Shown here: positions 1-8,631 of the stretch, in pieces | How positions within the stretch are numbered: the stretch's first letter is position 1 | How the letters are laid out: every line of letters begins with the position of its first letter | Notes under the pieces: generated by a model | Database searches by the model: none | Seen by the model: the letters and a program-made list of their open reading frames with translations, nothing else | What the model was told of the DNA's origin: nothing | DNA from: Streptacidiphilus carbonis | Lineage (GTDB): Bacteria > Actinomycetota > Actinomycetes > Streptomycetales > Streptomycetaceae | Reading direction: 5' to 3' | Assembly (NCBI RefSeq): GCF_000787775.1 | Contig: NZ_BBPM01000017.1 | Location: 46,507-110,506 of the forward strand | Length of the DNA: 64,000 nucleotides | Position numbers and translations under genes: made by a program

Positions 1-221
1 CGGCCCCGGCCGGGACCGGCGCGGCGAGCGCAACCGCCGCCGCCGCCACCACCACCACCACCACCACCACCACCACCGCTTCCGCTTCCGCTTCCGCTTC
101 CGCTTCCGCCAAGAAGTCCTCCAGCAGCTTCAACCCCTGGTGGCTCCTCGGCGTCGGCCTGATCGCGGGCGCGGGCATCGGCATGTACATCAGCTTCAAC
201 CGGAGTAGGCGACGGGTATGA
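1..221 (+). CDS. C-terminal end of a membrane-anchored secreted protein (partial)
   Basis: Open from the window edge, reading from base 3 and ending at the TGA at 219-221. The visible tail is low complexity: an Ala/Thr stretch with about eleven consecutive Thr codons (ACC repeats), an alternating Ala-Ser run, then Lys-Lys, a hydrophobic helix (WWLLGVGLIAGAGIGMYI) and a basic end (RSRRRV). That is a linker plus a C-terminal membrane anchor with a cytoplasmic stop-transfer. The stop overlaps the next start (ATGA), so it is translationally coupled to the ECF transporter genes. In relatives the gene here often encodes a prenyltransferase/squalene-oxidase-repeat (transcobalamin-like) protein; that is context only, since the domain is outside the window. 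Confidence 0.75.
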   Translation, partial: APAGTGAASATAAAATTTTTTTTTTASASASASASAKKSSSSFNPWWLLGVGLIAGAGIGMYISFNRSRRRV

Positions 222-901
222 CGGTACGTCGAAGTGGCACGGTGGCCGGACTGCTGGCCACCGCACTCCTCCTGGTCCTGGCAGCGGTCACCCCCGCCGC
301 CGCCAGCAGCTACCGCTACTGGTCCTTCTGGCAGGGCTCGGGCAGCAACTGGACCTATCAGCAGGCAGGCCCCAACACCTACCGCCCGGCCGACGGCTCG
401 GTCGACGGCTGGCGCTTCGGCGTCAGCGCCGACAGCGCGAGCGCGGCCAAGCCGGAAGCGGCCCCCGACTTCGCCGCCATCTGCGGCGGTACCCCCGCCG
501 TCAGCGGCAAGAAGCGCGTCGCCGTGGTCATCGACTACGGCACCGCCGCGGAAGCGCCCTCCGGCTCCACCCCGCCCAGCACCACCCCGCGCAGCAGTTG
601 CGCCGTCCTGGCCACCGACGCCACCTCGGCCCAACTCCTCGCTCAGGTGGCGCCCCCGCTGCGGTACGACAGCAACGGCATCCTGTGCGCCGTCGACGGC
701 TACCCGAGGACCGGCTGCGGCGAGGTGGTCAGCGGCGCAGCCGCGACCAGCACCGCCACCGCGGCCGCCACCGGCAGCGCGACCGCCGCCCCCGCACCCG
801 CCAAGTCCTCCAAGGGCGCAGGCTGGGTGATCGGCGCCGTGCTGCTCCTCGTCCTGATCGGGGCCGGGTACTTCCGGACCCGTCGCCGCAAGTCCGAGTA
901 A
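218..901 (+). CDS. SCO2322-family secreted, membrane-anchored protein
   Basis: 227 residues. A signal peptide occupies about residues 1-30 (GLLATALLLVLAAVTPAAAS), followed by the family's conserved start of the mature domain, YRYWSFWQGSG. Two Cys pairs are possible in the mature domain. An Ala/Thr/Pro linker follows (about 175-195), then one C-terminal helix (WVIGAVLLLVLIGAGYF) and an Arg/Lys tail. The fold therefore sits outside the cell and is anchored at the C terminus. It overlaps the previous stop by four bases and ends 6 bp before the CbiQ-like gene, inside the ECF operon. I recognise the family from streptomycete genomes, where it accompanies this transporter. Its biochemical role is unknown; substrate capture or delivery is an inference from location. 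Confidence 0.8.
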   Translation: MTVRRSGTVAGLLATALLLVLAAVTPAAASSYRYWSFWQGSGSNWTYQQAGPNTYRPADGSVDGWRFGVSADSASAAKPEAAPDFAAICGGTPAVSGKKRVAVVIDYGTAAEAPSGSTPPSTTPRSSCAVLATDATSAQLLAQVAPPLRYDSNGILCAVDGYPRTGCGEVVSGAAATSTATAAATGSATAAPAPAKSSKGAGWVIGAVLLLVLIGAGYFRTRRRKSE

Positions 902-907
902 CCGACT

Positions 908-2023
908 GTGCCGCAGCGCAACCTGCACCCGGGCGCCTGGTGGCTCTGGGCCCTCGGCCTGGCCACCGCCGCCTCCCGCACCACCAACCCGCTGCTGCTG
1001 CTCCTGATCACCGCCGTGGCCGGCTATGTCGTGGCAGCCCGCAGGACGGACGCGCCCTGGGCCCGCTCCTACAGCGTGTTCCTCAAGCTCGGCCTCCTCG
1101 TCCTGGCCATCCGCATGGTGTTCTTCACCGTCCTCGGCTCATCGATCCCCGGTATCCACATCCTGTTCACGCTCCCGCAGATCCCGCTCCCCTCCTGGGC
1201 CCCGGGCGTCCAACTCGGGGGTCCGGTCAGCCTCGAAGGGCTGTGCTTCGCCCTGTACGACGCCCTGCGGCTGGCCGTCCTGCTGGCCTGCATCGGCGCG
1301 GCCAACGCTCTGGCCAACCCGGCCCGGCTGCTCCGCAGCCTGCCCGGCGCGCTGTACGAGGCCGGGGTCGCCGTCGTGGTCGCGCTCACCTTCGCGCCGA
1401 ACCTGGTCGCGGACGTGGGCCGGCTCCGCGCCGCCCGCAGGCTGCGCGGCCGTACCGAGCGCGGCGCCAAGGCGCTGCTCACCGTCGGCGTCCCGGTTCT
1501 GGAGAACGCCCTCGAACGCTCCGTCAGCCTGGCCGCGGCCATGGACACCCGCGGCTTCGGCCGCACCGCGGACGTACCCACCGCCGTCCGCCGCACCACC
1601 GCAGCCCTCACCCTCGCCGGGCTGCTGGGCGTCTGCGTCGCCGCCTACGGCCTGCTCGGCGCGGACGGCAGCGTCTGGGCGCTGCCGCTGCTCATCGTCG
1701 GAGCGCTGGCAGCAGCCGGCGGACTGCTGCTCGGCGGCCGACGAGCCGTCAGAACCCGCTACCGCCCCGACCCCTGGGCCTGGCGGGAATGGACCGTAGC
1801 CGGCTGCGGTATCGCGGTAGCAGTGATCATGGTCAGTCTGGGCCCGGCCTTCGCCGACGCCCTCAATCCCCCAGCCGTACCGCTCGCGGCTCCCACGCTG
1901 CCCCTCCTTCCCGCAGCGGCGATCCTGGTCGGGCTGCTGCCCGCCGTCACCGCCCCCGTAGCACCCCGTGCCGCTTCCGTCTCCCGTCCAGCTTCCGTCT
2001 CCCGCTCGAAGGAAACCCCGTGA
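908..2023 (+). CDS. cbiQ: Energy-coupling factor transporter T protein, CbiQ family
   Basis: 371 residues, GTG start. The membrane coupling subunit links the ATPases to the S protein in ECF vitamin/metal importers. Several hydrophobic helices are visible. The two cytoplasmic coupling motifs of the family are present: an Ala-Arg-Arg-Leu-Arg-Gly stretch near residue 178 and the A-M-D-T-R-G-F-G stretch near residue 215. A C-terminal block of further hydrophobic segments makes it longer than minimal CbiQ. Its TGA overlaps the GTG of the ATPase gene (GTGA), so the order T-A-S is translationally coupled. The substrate cannot be read from this subunit; cobalt and cobalamin are the usual options for this operon type. 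Confidence 0.88.
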   Translation: MPQRNLHPGAWWLWALGLATAASRTTNPLLLLLITAVAGYVVAARRTDAPWARSYSVFLKLGLLVLAIRMVFFTVLGSSIPGIHILFTLPQIPLPSWAPGVQLGGPVSLEGLCFALYDALRLAVLLACIGAANALANPARLLRSLPGALYEAGVAVVVALTFAPNLVADVGRLRAARRLRGRTERGAKALLTVGVPVLENALERSVSLAAAMDTRGFGRTADVPTAVRRTTAALTLAGLLGVCVAAYGLLGADGSVWALPLLIVGALAAAGGLLLGGRRAVRTRYRPDPWAWREWTVAGCGIAVAVIMVSLGPAFADALNPPAVPLAAPTLPLLPAAAILVGLLPAVTAPVAPRAASVSRPASVSRSKETP

Positions 2024-3753
2024 TCACCTTCGAACAGGTCTCAGTCACGTATCCCGAAGCATCGCACCCGGCACTGACATCCCTCGATCTCACCGTCCCC
2101 GAGGGCGAGCTCTGCCTGCTGGTCGGCCCCTCGGGATCGGGCAAGTCCACCCTGCTGGGCACCGTCAGCGGCCTGGTCCCGCACTTCACCGGCGGCGTGC
2201 TGCACGGCCGGGTCACCGTCGCCGGACGCGACACCCGTACCCACCGCCCCCGCGACCTCGCGGACGTCGTCGGCACGGTGGGCCAGGACCCGCCGGCGCA
2301 CTTCGTCACCGACACCGTCGAGGACGAACTCGCCTACGGCATGGAGTCCCTGGGCCTCGCCCCCGAGGTGATGCGGCGCCGGGTCGAGGAGACCCTGGAC
2401 CTGCTCGGCCTCGCCGAACTGCGCAACCGCCCGCTGGCCACTCTCTCCGGCGGCCAGCAGCAGCGGGTCGCCATCGGCTCCGTACTGACGGTCCATCCGA
2501 AGGTCCTGGTGCTGGACGAGCCCACCTCGGCACTGGACCCCGGCGCCGCCGAGGAGGTCCTCGCCGTCCTCCAGCGCCTGGTCCACGACCTGGGCACCAC
2601 GGTGCTGCTCGCCGAGCACCGGCTGGAACGCGTCGTCCAGTACGCCGACCAGGTCATCCTGCTCCCCGGCGGCGGCCAGGCGGCCCGCTTCGGCGAGACG
2701 GCCGACATCATGGCCGTCTCCCCGGTGCACCCCCCGGTGGTCGCCCTGGGACGGGCGGTCGGCTGGTCCCCGCTCCCCCTCTCGGTCCGCGACGCCCGCC
2801 GCCGAGCCGCCCCGCTGCGCGCCCGGCTGGCCGACCTGAAGCCCGCACCGGCGCCGTCACCGTCCGGACGATCCGCCGGGTCCGCTCCGTCCTCTGGGTC
2901 CGACGCGTCCACCGCGTCCACTCCGTCCGCTCCGTCCCCTTCGCCCGCTCCGGGCTCAGCCCTCGCCGACGTCACCGCCCTCGCCGTCCGCCGAGGCGGC
3001 GTTGAAGCCCTTCGCCGAGTGGACCTCACCCTCCATCCCGGCCAGATCACCGCCCTGATGGGCCGCAACGGAGCGGGCAAGTCCACCCTGCTCAACTCGC
3101 TCGTCGGACTGCACGCTCCCACCTCGGGCCGGGTCGACGTCGCAGGCCTGACCCCGCACAAGGCCAAGCCCGCCGTCCTGCTCAAGCAGGTGGGCCTGGT
3201 TCCGCAGGAACCCCGCGACCTGCTCTACTGCGACAGCGTCGGCGCCGAGTGCGCGGCCGCCGACCGGGACACCGGCGCAGCTCCCGGCACCTGCCGGGCC
3301 CTGGTCGAACGCCTGCTCCCCGGCATCCCGGACGCCGTCCACCCGCGCGACCTCTCCGAGGGCCAGCGGCTCACTCTCGCCCTGGCCGTCGTGCTCACCG
3401 CGCGACCCGGCCTGATCCTGCTGGACGAGCCCACCCGGGGGCTCGACTACGCCGCCAAGTCCCGCCTGGTGGACATCCTCCGCGACCTCGCCGCCACCGG
3501 CCACGGCGTCCTGCTGGCCACCCACGACGTGGAACTCGCCGCCGAACTGGCCCACCGCACCGTCATCCTGGCCGAGGGCGAGATCGTCGCGGACGGCCTG
3601 ACACCCGAGATCGTCGTCTCCTCCCCGGCCTTCGCCCCCCAAGTCGCCAAGATCCTCAACCCGGAGCCCTGGCTGACGGTCCGCCAGGTCACCGAGGCGC
3701 TGGCAGGCAGCGAAGGCAGCCCAGGCAGTGTAGACATCGCAGGCCAGATATGA
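2020..3753 (+). CDS. ECF transporter double ATPase (A1-A2 fusion)
   Basis: 577 residues with two complete ABC ATPase domains in one chain. Domain 1 (about 1-240) has Walker A GPSGSGKST, signature LSGGQQQR and Walker B VLVLDEPTSALD. Domain 2 (about 315-560) has Walker A GRNGAGKST, a degenerate signature LSEGQRLTL and Walker B LILLDEPTRGLD. A Ser/Pro/Ala-rich linker joins them. It powers the ECF importer with the CbiQ-like subunit and the S protein. The GTG at 2020 is chosen because the sequence VITFEQVSVTYP after it is the normal domain start and it overlaps the upstream stop. Its own stop overlaps the next gene (ATGA). The domain-2 signature has Glu instead of Gly at the third position, so its contribution to hydrolysis may differ. 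Confidence 0.92.
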   Translation: MITFEQVSVTYPEASHPALTSLDLTVPEGELCLLVGPSGSGKSTLLGTVSGLVPHFTGGVLHGRVTVAGRDTRTHRPRDLADVVGTVGQDPPAHFVTDTVEDELAYGMESLGLAPEVMRRRVEETLDLLGLAELRNRPLATLSGGQQQRVAIGSVLTVHPKVLVLDEPTSALDPGAAEEVLAVLQRLVHDLGTTVLLAEHRLERVVQYADQVILLPGGGQAARFGETADIMAVSPVHPPVVALGRAVGWSPLPLSVRDARRRAAPLRARLADLKPAPAPSPSGRSAGSAPSSGSDASTASTPSAPSPSPAPGSALADVTALAVRRGGVEALRRVDLTLHPGQITALMGRNGAGKSTLLNSLVGLHAPTSGRVDVAGLTPHKAKPAVLLKQVGLVPQEPRDLLYCDSVGAECAAADRDTGAAPGTCRALVERLLPGIPDAVHPRDLSEGQRLTLALAVVLTARPGLILLDEPTRGLDYAAKSRLVDILRDLAATGHGVLLATHDVELAAELAHRTVILAEGEIVADGLTPEIVVSSPAFAPQVAKILNPEPWLTVRQVTEALAGSEGSPGSVDIAGQI

Positions 3754-4634
3754 GTGCCGAGCGGAGCACCGACCGCCTCGCCCTCTCCCGCCCGGTCCCC
3801 CTCGGCCGCCGCTCCACCGCCATGCTGCTGCTGGTCTCCGCGATCGGCGTGGTCGGCTTCGGCTGGCCCCTGCTCGCCGCCCCCACCTCCGGCCTGGCCC
3901 ATTCCGGCGACGCCCCCTGGCTGTTCGCACTGCTGCTCCCGCTGCTGCTCGCGGTCGTGGTCGCGCAGATCGCCGAGGGCCGGGTCACCACCGGCGGCCA
4001 GGCCGGGCTCCAGACCAAGTCCATCGCCCTGCTCGGCGTCCTCGCCGCAGCAGGCGCCGCACTCCGACCCCTGGGCGCGGGCACAGCCGGCCTGGAACCC
4101 ACCTTCTTCCTGATGGTGCTCTCAGGACGGGTCCTCGGTCCAGGCTTCGGCTTCGTCCTCGGCAACCTCTCCCTTTTCGCCTCCGCCCTGCTGACCGGCG
4201 GCGTCGGCCCCTGGCTCCCGTTCCAGATGCTCGCCATGGGCTGGGTCTGCCTGGGCGCCGGCCTGCTACCCGCCCCCGCCACCCTGCGCGGCCGCCGCGA
4301 GTTGTGGACCCTGGCCGTATACGGGGCGGTCTCGGCCGAGCTGTACGGACTGGTGATGGACCTCCAGGGCTGGCCCTACATCGCCGGCCTGGGCACGGCC
4401 GTCTCCTACGTCCCCGGCGACCCCCTCGGCGCCAACTTCGCCCGCTTCCTCGCCTACCACTTCACCACGGCCCTGGGCTGGGACATCCCCCGTAGCCTCC
4501 TCACCGCCGTCCTCTGCCTCACCCTCGGCCACCCCCTCCTCGCCGCCCTCCGCCGAGCCTCCCGCCGAGCAGCCTTCGACGCCCCGACCACTTTCCGCCC
4601 GCCACCGCCGCCTCCGCCGCCGCCACTGCGTTGA
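3750..4634 (+). CDS. ECF transporter S component (substrate-binding membrane protein)
   Basis: 294 residues with about six hydrophobic segments after a short charged N terminus. The arrangement and Gly-rich loops (GRVLGPGFGFVLGNLSLF) are typical of ECF S components, which bind the vitamin in the membrane. The C terminus is basic and then proline-rich (nine consecutive Pro codons), probably unstructured. Start ATG 3750 overlaps the ATPase stop. The closest match I can name is the CbrT/cobalamin-type S component, supported by the secreted proteins upstream; the specificity is inference. It is the last gene of the operon. A weak C5/G5 stem follows at about 4704-4720. Confidence 0.8.
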   Translation: MSAERSTDRLALSRPVPLGRRSTAMLLLVSAIGVVGFGWPLLAAPTSGLAHSGDAPWLFALLLPLLLAVVVAQIAEGRVTTGGQAGLQTKSIALLGVLAAAGAALRPLGAGTAGLEPTFFLMVLSGRVLGPGFGFVLGNLSLFASALLTGGVGPWLPFQMLAMGWVCLGAGLLPAPATLRGRRELWTLAVYGAVSAELYGLVMDLQGWPYIAGLGTAVSYVPGDPLGANFARFLAYHFTTALGWDIPRSLLTAVLCLTLGHPLLAALRRASRRAAFDAPTTFRPPPPPPPPPLR

Positions 4635-4871
4635 CGCCCCACGCCTGCAACGGCATTCGCCCTGACGCGACCTTGCCATTCACGCACCGATTTCCACCGA
4701 ACCCCCGCCACTGGGGGGCGCACGCCCGGCCCCGCGCCCGGGCCCCCGCTTGTCGCTGCCTTGCGGCGGAGCCGCGAGACGGCGCATGTTTCGGAGGTCG
4801 GCCGCACCCCGGCAACTCGGCCGCGGAGGAATCCCGTGTCCCCCTCCCCGGCGCCTCCCTATGATCACCGC

Positions 4872-5687
4872 ATGGCTACCGCTTCCCTGAACGGCGTCTC
4901 CGTCAGCTACACCGACGAGGGGGACCGCAGCGCCCCCGTCCTCCTCCTGATCCACGGGCATCCGTTCGACCGCTCCATGTGGGAACCCCAACTGGCAGCA
5001 GCCGTCGCGGCCGGGCGTCGCGTCGTCGCGCCCGACCTGCGCGGATACGGTGGGACGAGCGTCGTCCCCGGCGTGACCGGCTTCGAGGCGTTCGCCGCCG
5101 ACCTGGCCGCCCTCCTCGACCATCTCGGCGTCGCCTCCGCCGTGGTGGGCGGGCTGTCGATGGGCGGTCAGATCGCCATGGAGTTCTGTCGTCTCCACGC
5201 GGACCGCGTCCAGGGGTTGATCCTCGCGGACACCTTCCCGCGCGCCGAGACCCCGGAAGGGAAGGTCTTCCGCAACAACCTGGCGGACCGCCTGCTCAAG
5301 GAGGGCATGGACGGCTACGCGGCCGAGGTGATCGACAAGATGGTCGCGCCGGCGACCATCGCCGCACGGCCCGAGGTCGCAGCGCACGTCCTGCGGATGA
5401 TGCGTTCGACCTCGCCCGAGGGTGCCGCCGCGGCCCTCCGCGGGCGGGCCGAGCGGCCCGACTACTGCGAGCTGCTGAGCCGGACGGCCGTCCCCGCCTG
5501 GGTCGTGGTCGGCTCGGACGACACCTACACCCCGGTCAGCGACGCCGAGTTCATGCACCGGCAGCTGCCGCACTCCACCCTCACCGTCATCGAGGGAGCG
5601 GGCCACATGCCCAACCTGGAGTACCCGGCGGAGTTCAACGCCGCGCTGACCGCCTATCTGGAAGGCCCCGCCGCCTCCACCCGTTAG
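4872..5687 (+). CDS. Alpha/beta-fold hydrolase
   Basis: 271 residues, normal for the family. Motifs in order: oxyanion HGHPFD near residue 29, nucleophile elbow GLSMGG near residue 97, acid GSDDTYTP near residue 220 and catalytic His in GAGHMPNLE near residue 248. This is a complete Ser-Asp-His triad of the haloperoxidase/esterase type. Start ATG 4872 gives the family-like MATASLNGVSVSY; upstream in-frame starts would add an arginine-rich, non-homologous extension. No clear Shine-Dalgarno precedes it. It stands alone, convergent with the thiolase gene 59 bp further on. The substrate is unknown. Confidence 0.85.
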   Translation: MATASLNGVSVSYTDEGDRSAPVLLLIHGHPFDRSMWEPQLAAAVAAGRRVVAPDLRGYGGTSVVPGVTGFEAFAADLAALLDHLGVASAVVGGLSMGGQIAMEFCRLHADRVQGLILADTFPRAETPEGKVFRNNLADRLLKEGMDGYAAEVIDKMVAPATIAARPEVAAHVLRMMRSTSPEGAAAALRGRAERPDYCELLSRTAVPAWVVVGSDDTYTPVSDAEFMHRQLPHSTLTVIEGAGHMPNLEYPAEFNAALTAYLEGPAASTR

Positions 5688-5746
5688 CCCTGGCGGCACC
5701 GGTGGCTCGGGTGGGCAGAAGAGACGACGGACCCGGCCTCCCCTGC

Positions 5747-6976
<1,230 letters not shown>

Positions 6977-7098
6977 GTTCTGGCCACCTTTGTATTCGCC
7001 GTGAGCACTGTCACGCAAGGCTCTTGCGCGGACCAGAACTCCGCGGCGGTCCCAGGGCTTCCCCCCGGGAAGTCGCGGCACTACGGTCGTGGGTGTAT

Positions 7099-7113
7099 CT
7101 GACGATGCGTCAG
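7099..7113. promoter_or_regulatory. Perfect palindrome upstream of the P450 gene
   Basis: CTGACG-ATG-CGTCAG is an exact 6-bp inverted repeat with a 3-bp spacer, 29 bp before the P450 start. The size and spacing suit a TetR-family operator. It is distinct from the KstR-like site 120 bp away. Confidence 0.45.
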
Positions 7114-7142
7114 CTGACTCGTCGGTAGCTTTGGAGGCCCCG

Positions 7143-8375
7143 ATGACCTGCCCGGCCCTGCCCGACGGCTTCGACTTCACCGATCCCGACCTCAACCAGC
7201 AGCGGGTCCCCCTCCCGGAACTCGCACTGCTGCGCAGCACCGCCCCGGTGCAGTGGATCGCCCAGCCGCACGGCACCACCGGCTTCGACGACGGGGGCTA
7301 CTGGGCGGTGACCCGGCACGCCGACGTCAAGGAGGTGTCCGTCCACCCGGAGACCTTCTCCTCCAGCCTCAACACCGCGATCATCCGCTTCAACCCGGAG
7401 ATCACCCAGGAGGGCAAGGACGGCCAGAAGCTGATCATGCTCAACATGGACCCGCCGGAGCACACCCGGCTTCGCCAGATCGTCCAGCGCGGGTTCACGC
7501 CGCGGGCGATCAACGCGATGCAGCAGGCGCTGCGGGACCGGGCCGAGCGGATCGTGGCCTCGGCGCTCAAGGAGGGCACCGGCGACTTCGTCCGCGACAT
7601 CGCCTGCGAACTGCCGCTGCAGGCCATCGCCGAGCTGCTCGGGATACCCCAGCAGGACCGGGCCAAGATCTTCGAGTGGACCAACAAGATGGTCGCCTAC
7701 GACGACCCGGAGCTGGCCGTCACCCAGGACGTCGGCATGCAGTCCGCGTTCGAGCTGATGATGTACTCGATGGGGATCGCCGAGGAGCGGAAGGGCTGCC
7801 CGGCCCACGACATCGTCACCCAGCTGGTCAGCGCCGAGGGGCAGGGCAACCTCAGCTCGGACGAGTTCGGCTTCTTCGTGCTGCTGCTGGCCGTCGCCGG
7901 GAACGAGACCACCCGCAACGCCACCAGCCACGGGATGCACGCCATGCTCACCCACCCCGAGCAGTGGGAGCTCTACAAGGAGCGCCGGCCGCAGACGGCC
8001 GCCGACGAGATCGTCCGCTGGGCCACCCCCGTGATGTCCTTCCAGCGCACCGCGACCCAGGACACCGAGCTCGGCGGGGTAGCCATCGGCGCTGGTCAGC
8101 GCGTCGGCATCTTCTACAGCTCGGCCAACAACGACCCCGAGGTGTTCGACCGCCCGGAGCACTTCGACATCCTCCGCGACCCCAATCCGCACCTGGGGTT
8201 CGGCGGCGGCGGACCGCACTTCTGCCTGGGCGCGAACCTGGCCCGGGTGGAACTGGACCTGATCTTCAACGCGATCGCCGACACGCTCCCGGCGATCCGG
8301 CTCGCCGGCGAGCCGCGGCGGCTGCGGTCCGCGTGGCTCAACGGGGTGAAGGAGCTGCCCGTCCGGTACGTGTAG
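7143..8375 (+). CDS. Cytochrome P450, CYP125-like (sterol C26/C27 hydroxylase type)
   Basis: 410 residues from ATG 7143, chosen because GGAGG (7133-7137) sits just upstream; a GTG at 7089 would add 18 unlike residues. P450 motifs: I-helix AGNETTRN near residue 248, ExxR in ADEIVR near residue 291 and heme ligand loop FGGGGPHFCLGAN with the axial Cys near residue 361. The sequence tracks mycobacterial CYP125 closely: PPGFDFTDP-type start, MLNMDPPEHTRLR, RGFTPRAIN, WELYKERRPQTAADEIVRW. CYP125 oxidises the terminal methyl of cholesterol or cholestenone, which then enters beta-oxidation ending in a FadA5-type thiolase, encoded divergently here. Redox partners are not adjacent. Substrate identity is inferred from family and context. 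Confidence 0.88.
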   Translation: MTCPALPDGFDFTDPDLNQQRVPLPELALLRSTAPVQWIAQPHGTTGFDDGGYWAVTRHADVKEVSVHPETFSSSLNTAIIRFNPEITQEGKDGQKLIMLNMDPPEHTRLRQIVQRGFTPRAINAMQQALRDRAERIVASALKEGTGDFVRDIACELPLQAIAELLGIPQQDRAKIFEWTNKMVAYDDPELAVTQDVGMQSAFELMMYSMGIAEERKGCPAHDIVTQLVSAEGQGNLSSDEFGFFVLLLAVAGNETTRNATSHGMHAMLTHPEQWELYKERRPQTAADEIVRWATPVMSFQRTATQDTELGGVAIGAGQRVGIFYSSANNDPEVFDRPEHFDILRDPNPHLGFGGGGPHFCLGANLARVELDLIFNAIADTLPAIRLAGEPRRLRSAWLNGVKELPVRYV

Positions 8376-8410
8376 CGGTGGGACCTCGGCTGCGGCATGT
8401 GCCGGGCCGA

Positions 8411-8493
8411 CCGCGCAGTTCCCCGCGCCCCTGGGGGCTGCAACTGAACCACAGTGAGCAAGCTGCACCATCAGGGGCGCGGGGAACTGCGCG
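8411..8493. repeat. Dispersed palindromic intergenic element, copy 1
   Basis: Left arm CGCGCAGTTCCCCGCGCCCC (from 8412) and right arm GGGGCGCGGGGAACTGCGCG (to 8493) are perfect complements around a loop of about 40 bases. Related sequence (TGCGGC.TGTGC..GG motif) extends both flanks to about 8387 and 8516. It sits in the 255-bp gap between the P450 and a co-directional exporter gene, where it could fold into a long hairpin and end transcription. Confidence 0.85.
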
Positions 8494-8631
8494 ACAAACC
8501 ATGCACACGCCGCGGCCAAAAGCGGGAGACTAGCCCGTTCGGACCCCACCGCAGGCAGCCCCGCTGCTCCGCTGAAAGCCTGATGACCGGTCCGTTCGGA
8601 CCGCATCGGTACAGCGGACAGCGGAGGGTCG

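Noticed and set aside
60-110. ACC and GCTTCC repeats as a possible CRISPR or regulatory array
   Set aside because: They are in frame and code for Thr and Ala-Ser linkers of the first protein.
598-2019. Long plus-strand extension in frame with the ECF ATPase
   Set aside because: It overlaps the CbiQ-like gene in another frame and is Arg/Pro-rich; the ATPase clearly starts at GTG 2020.
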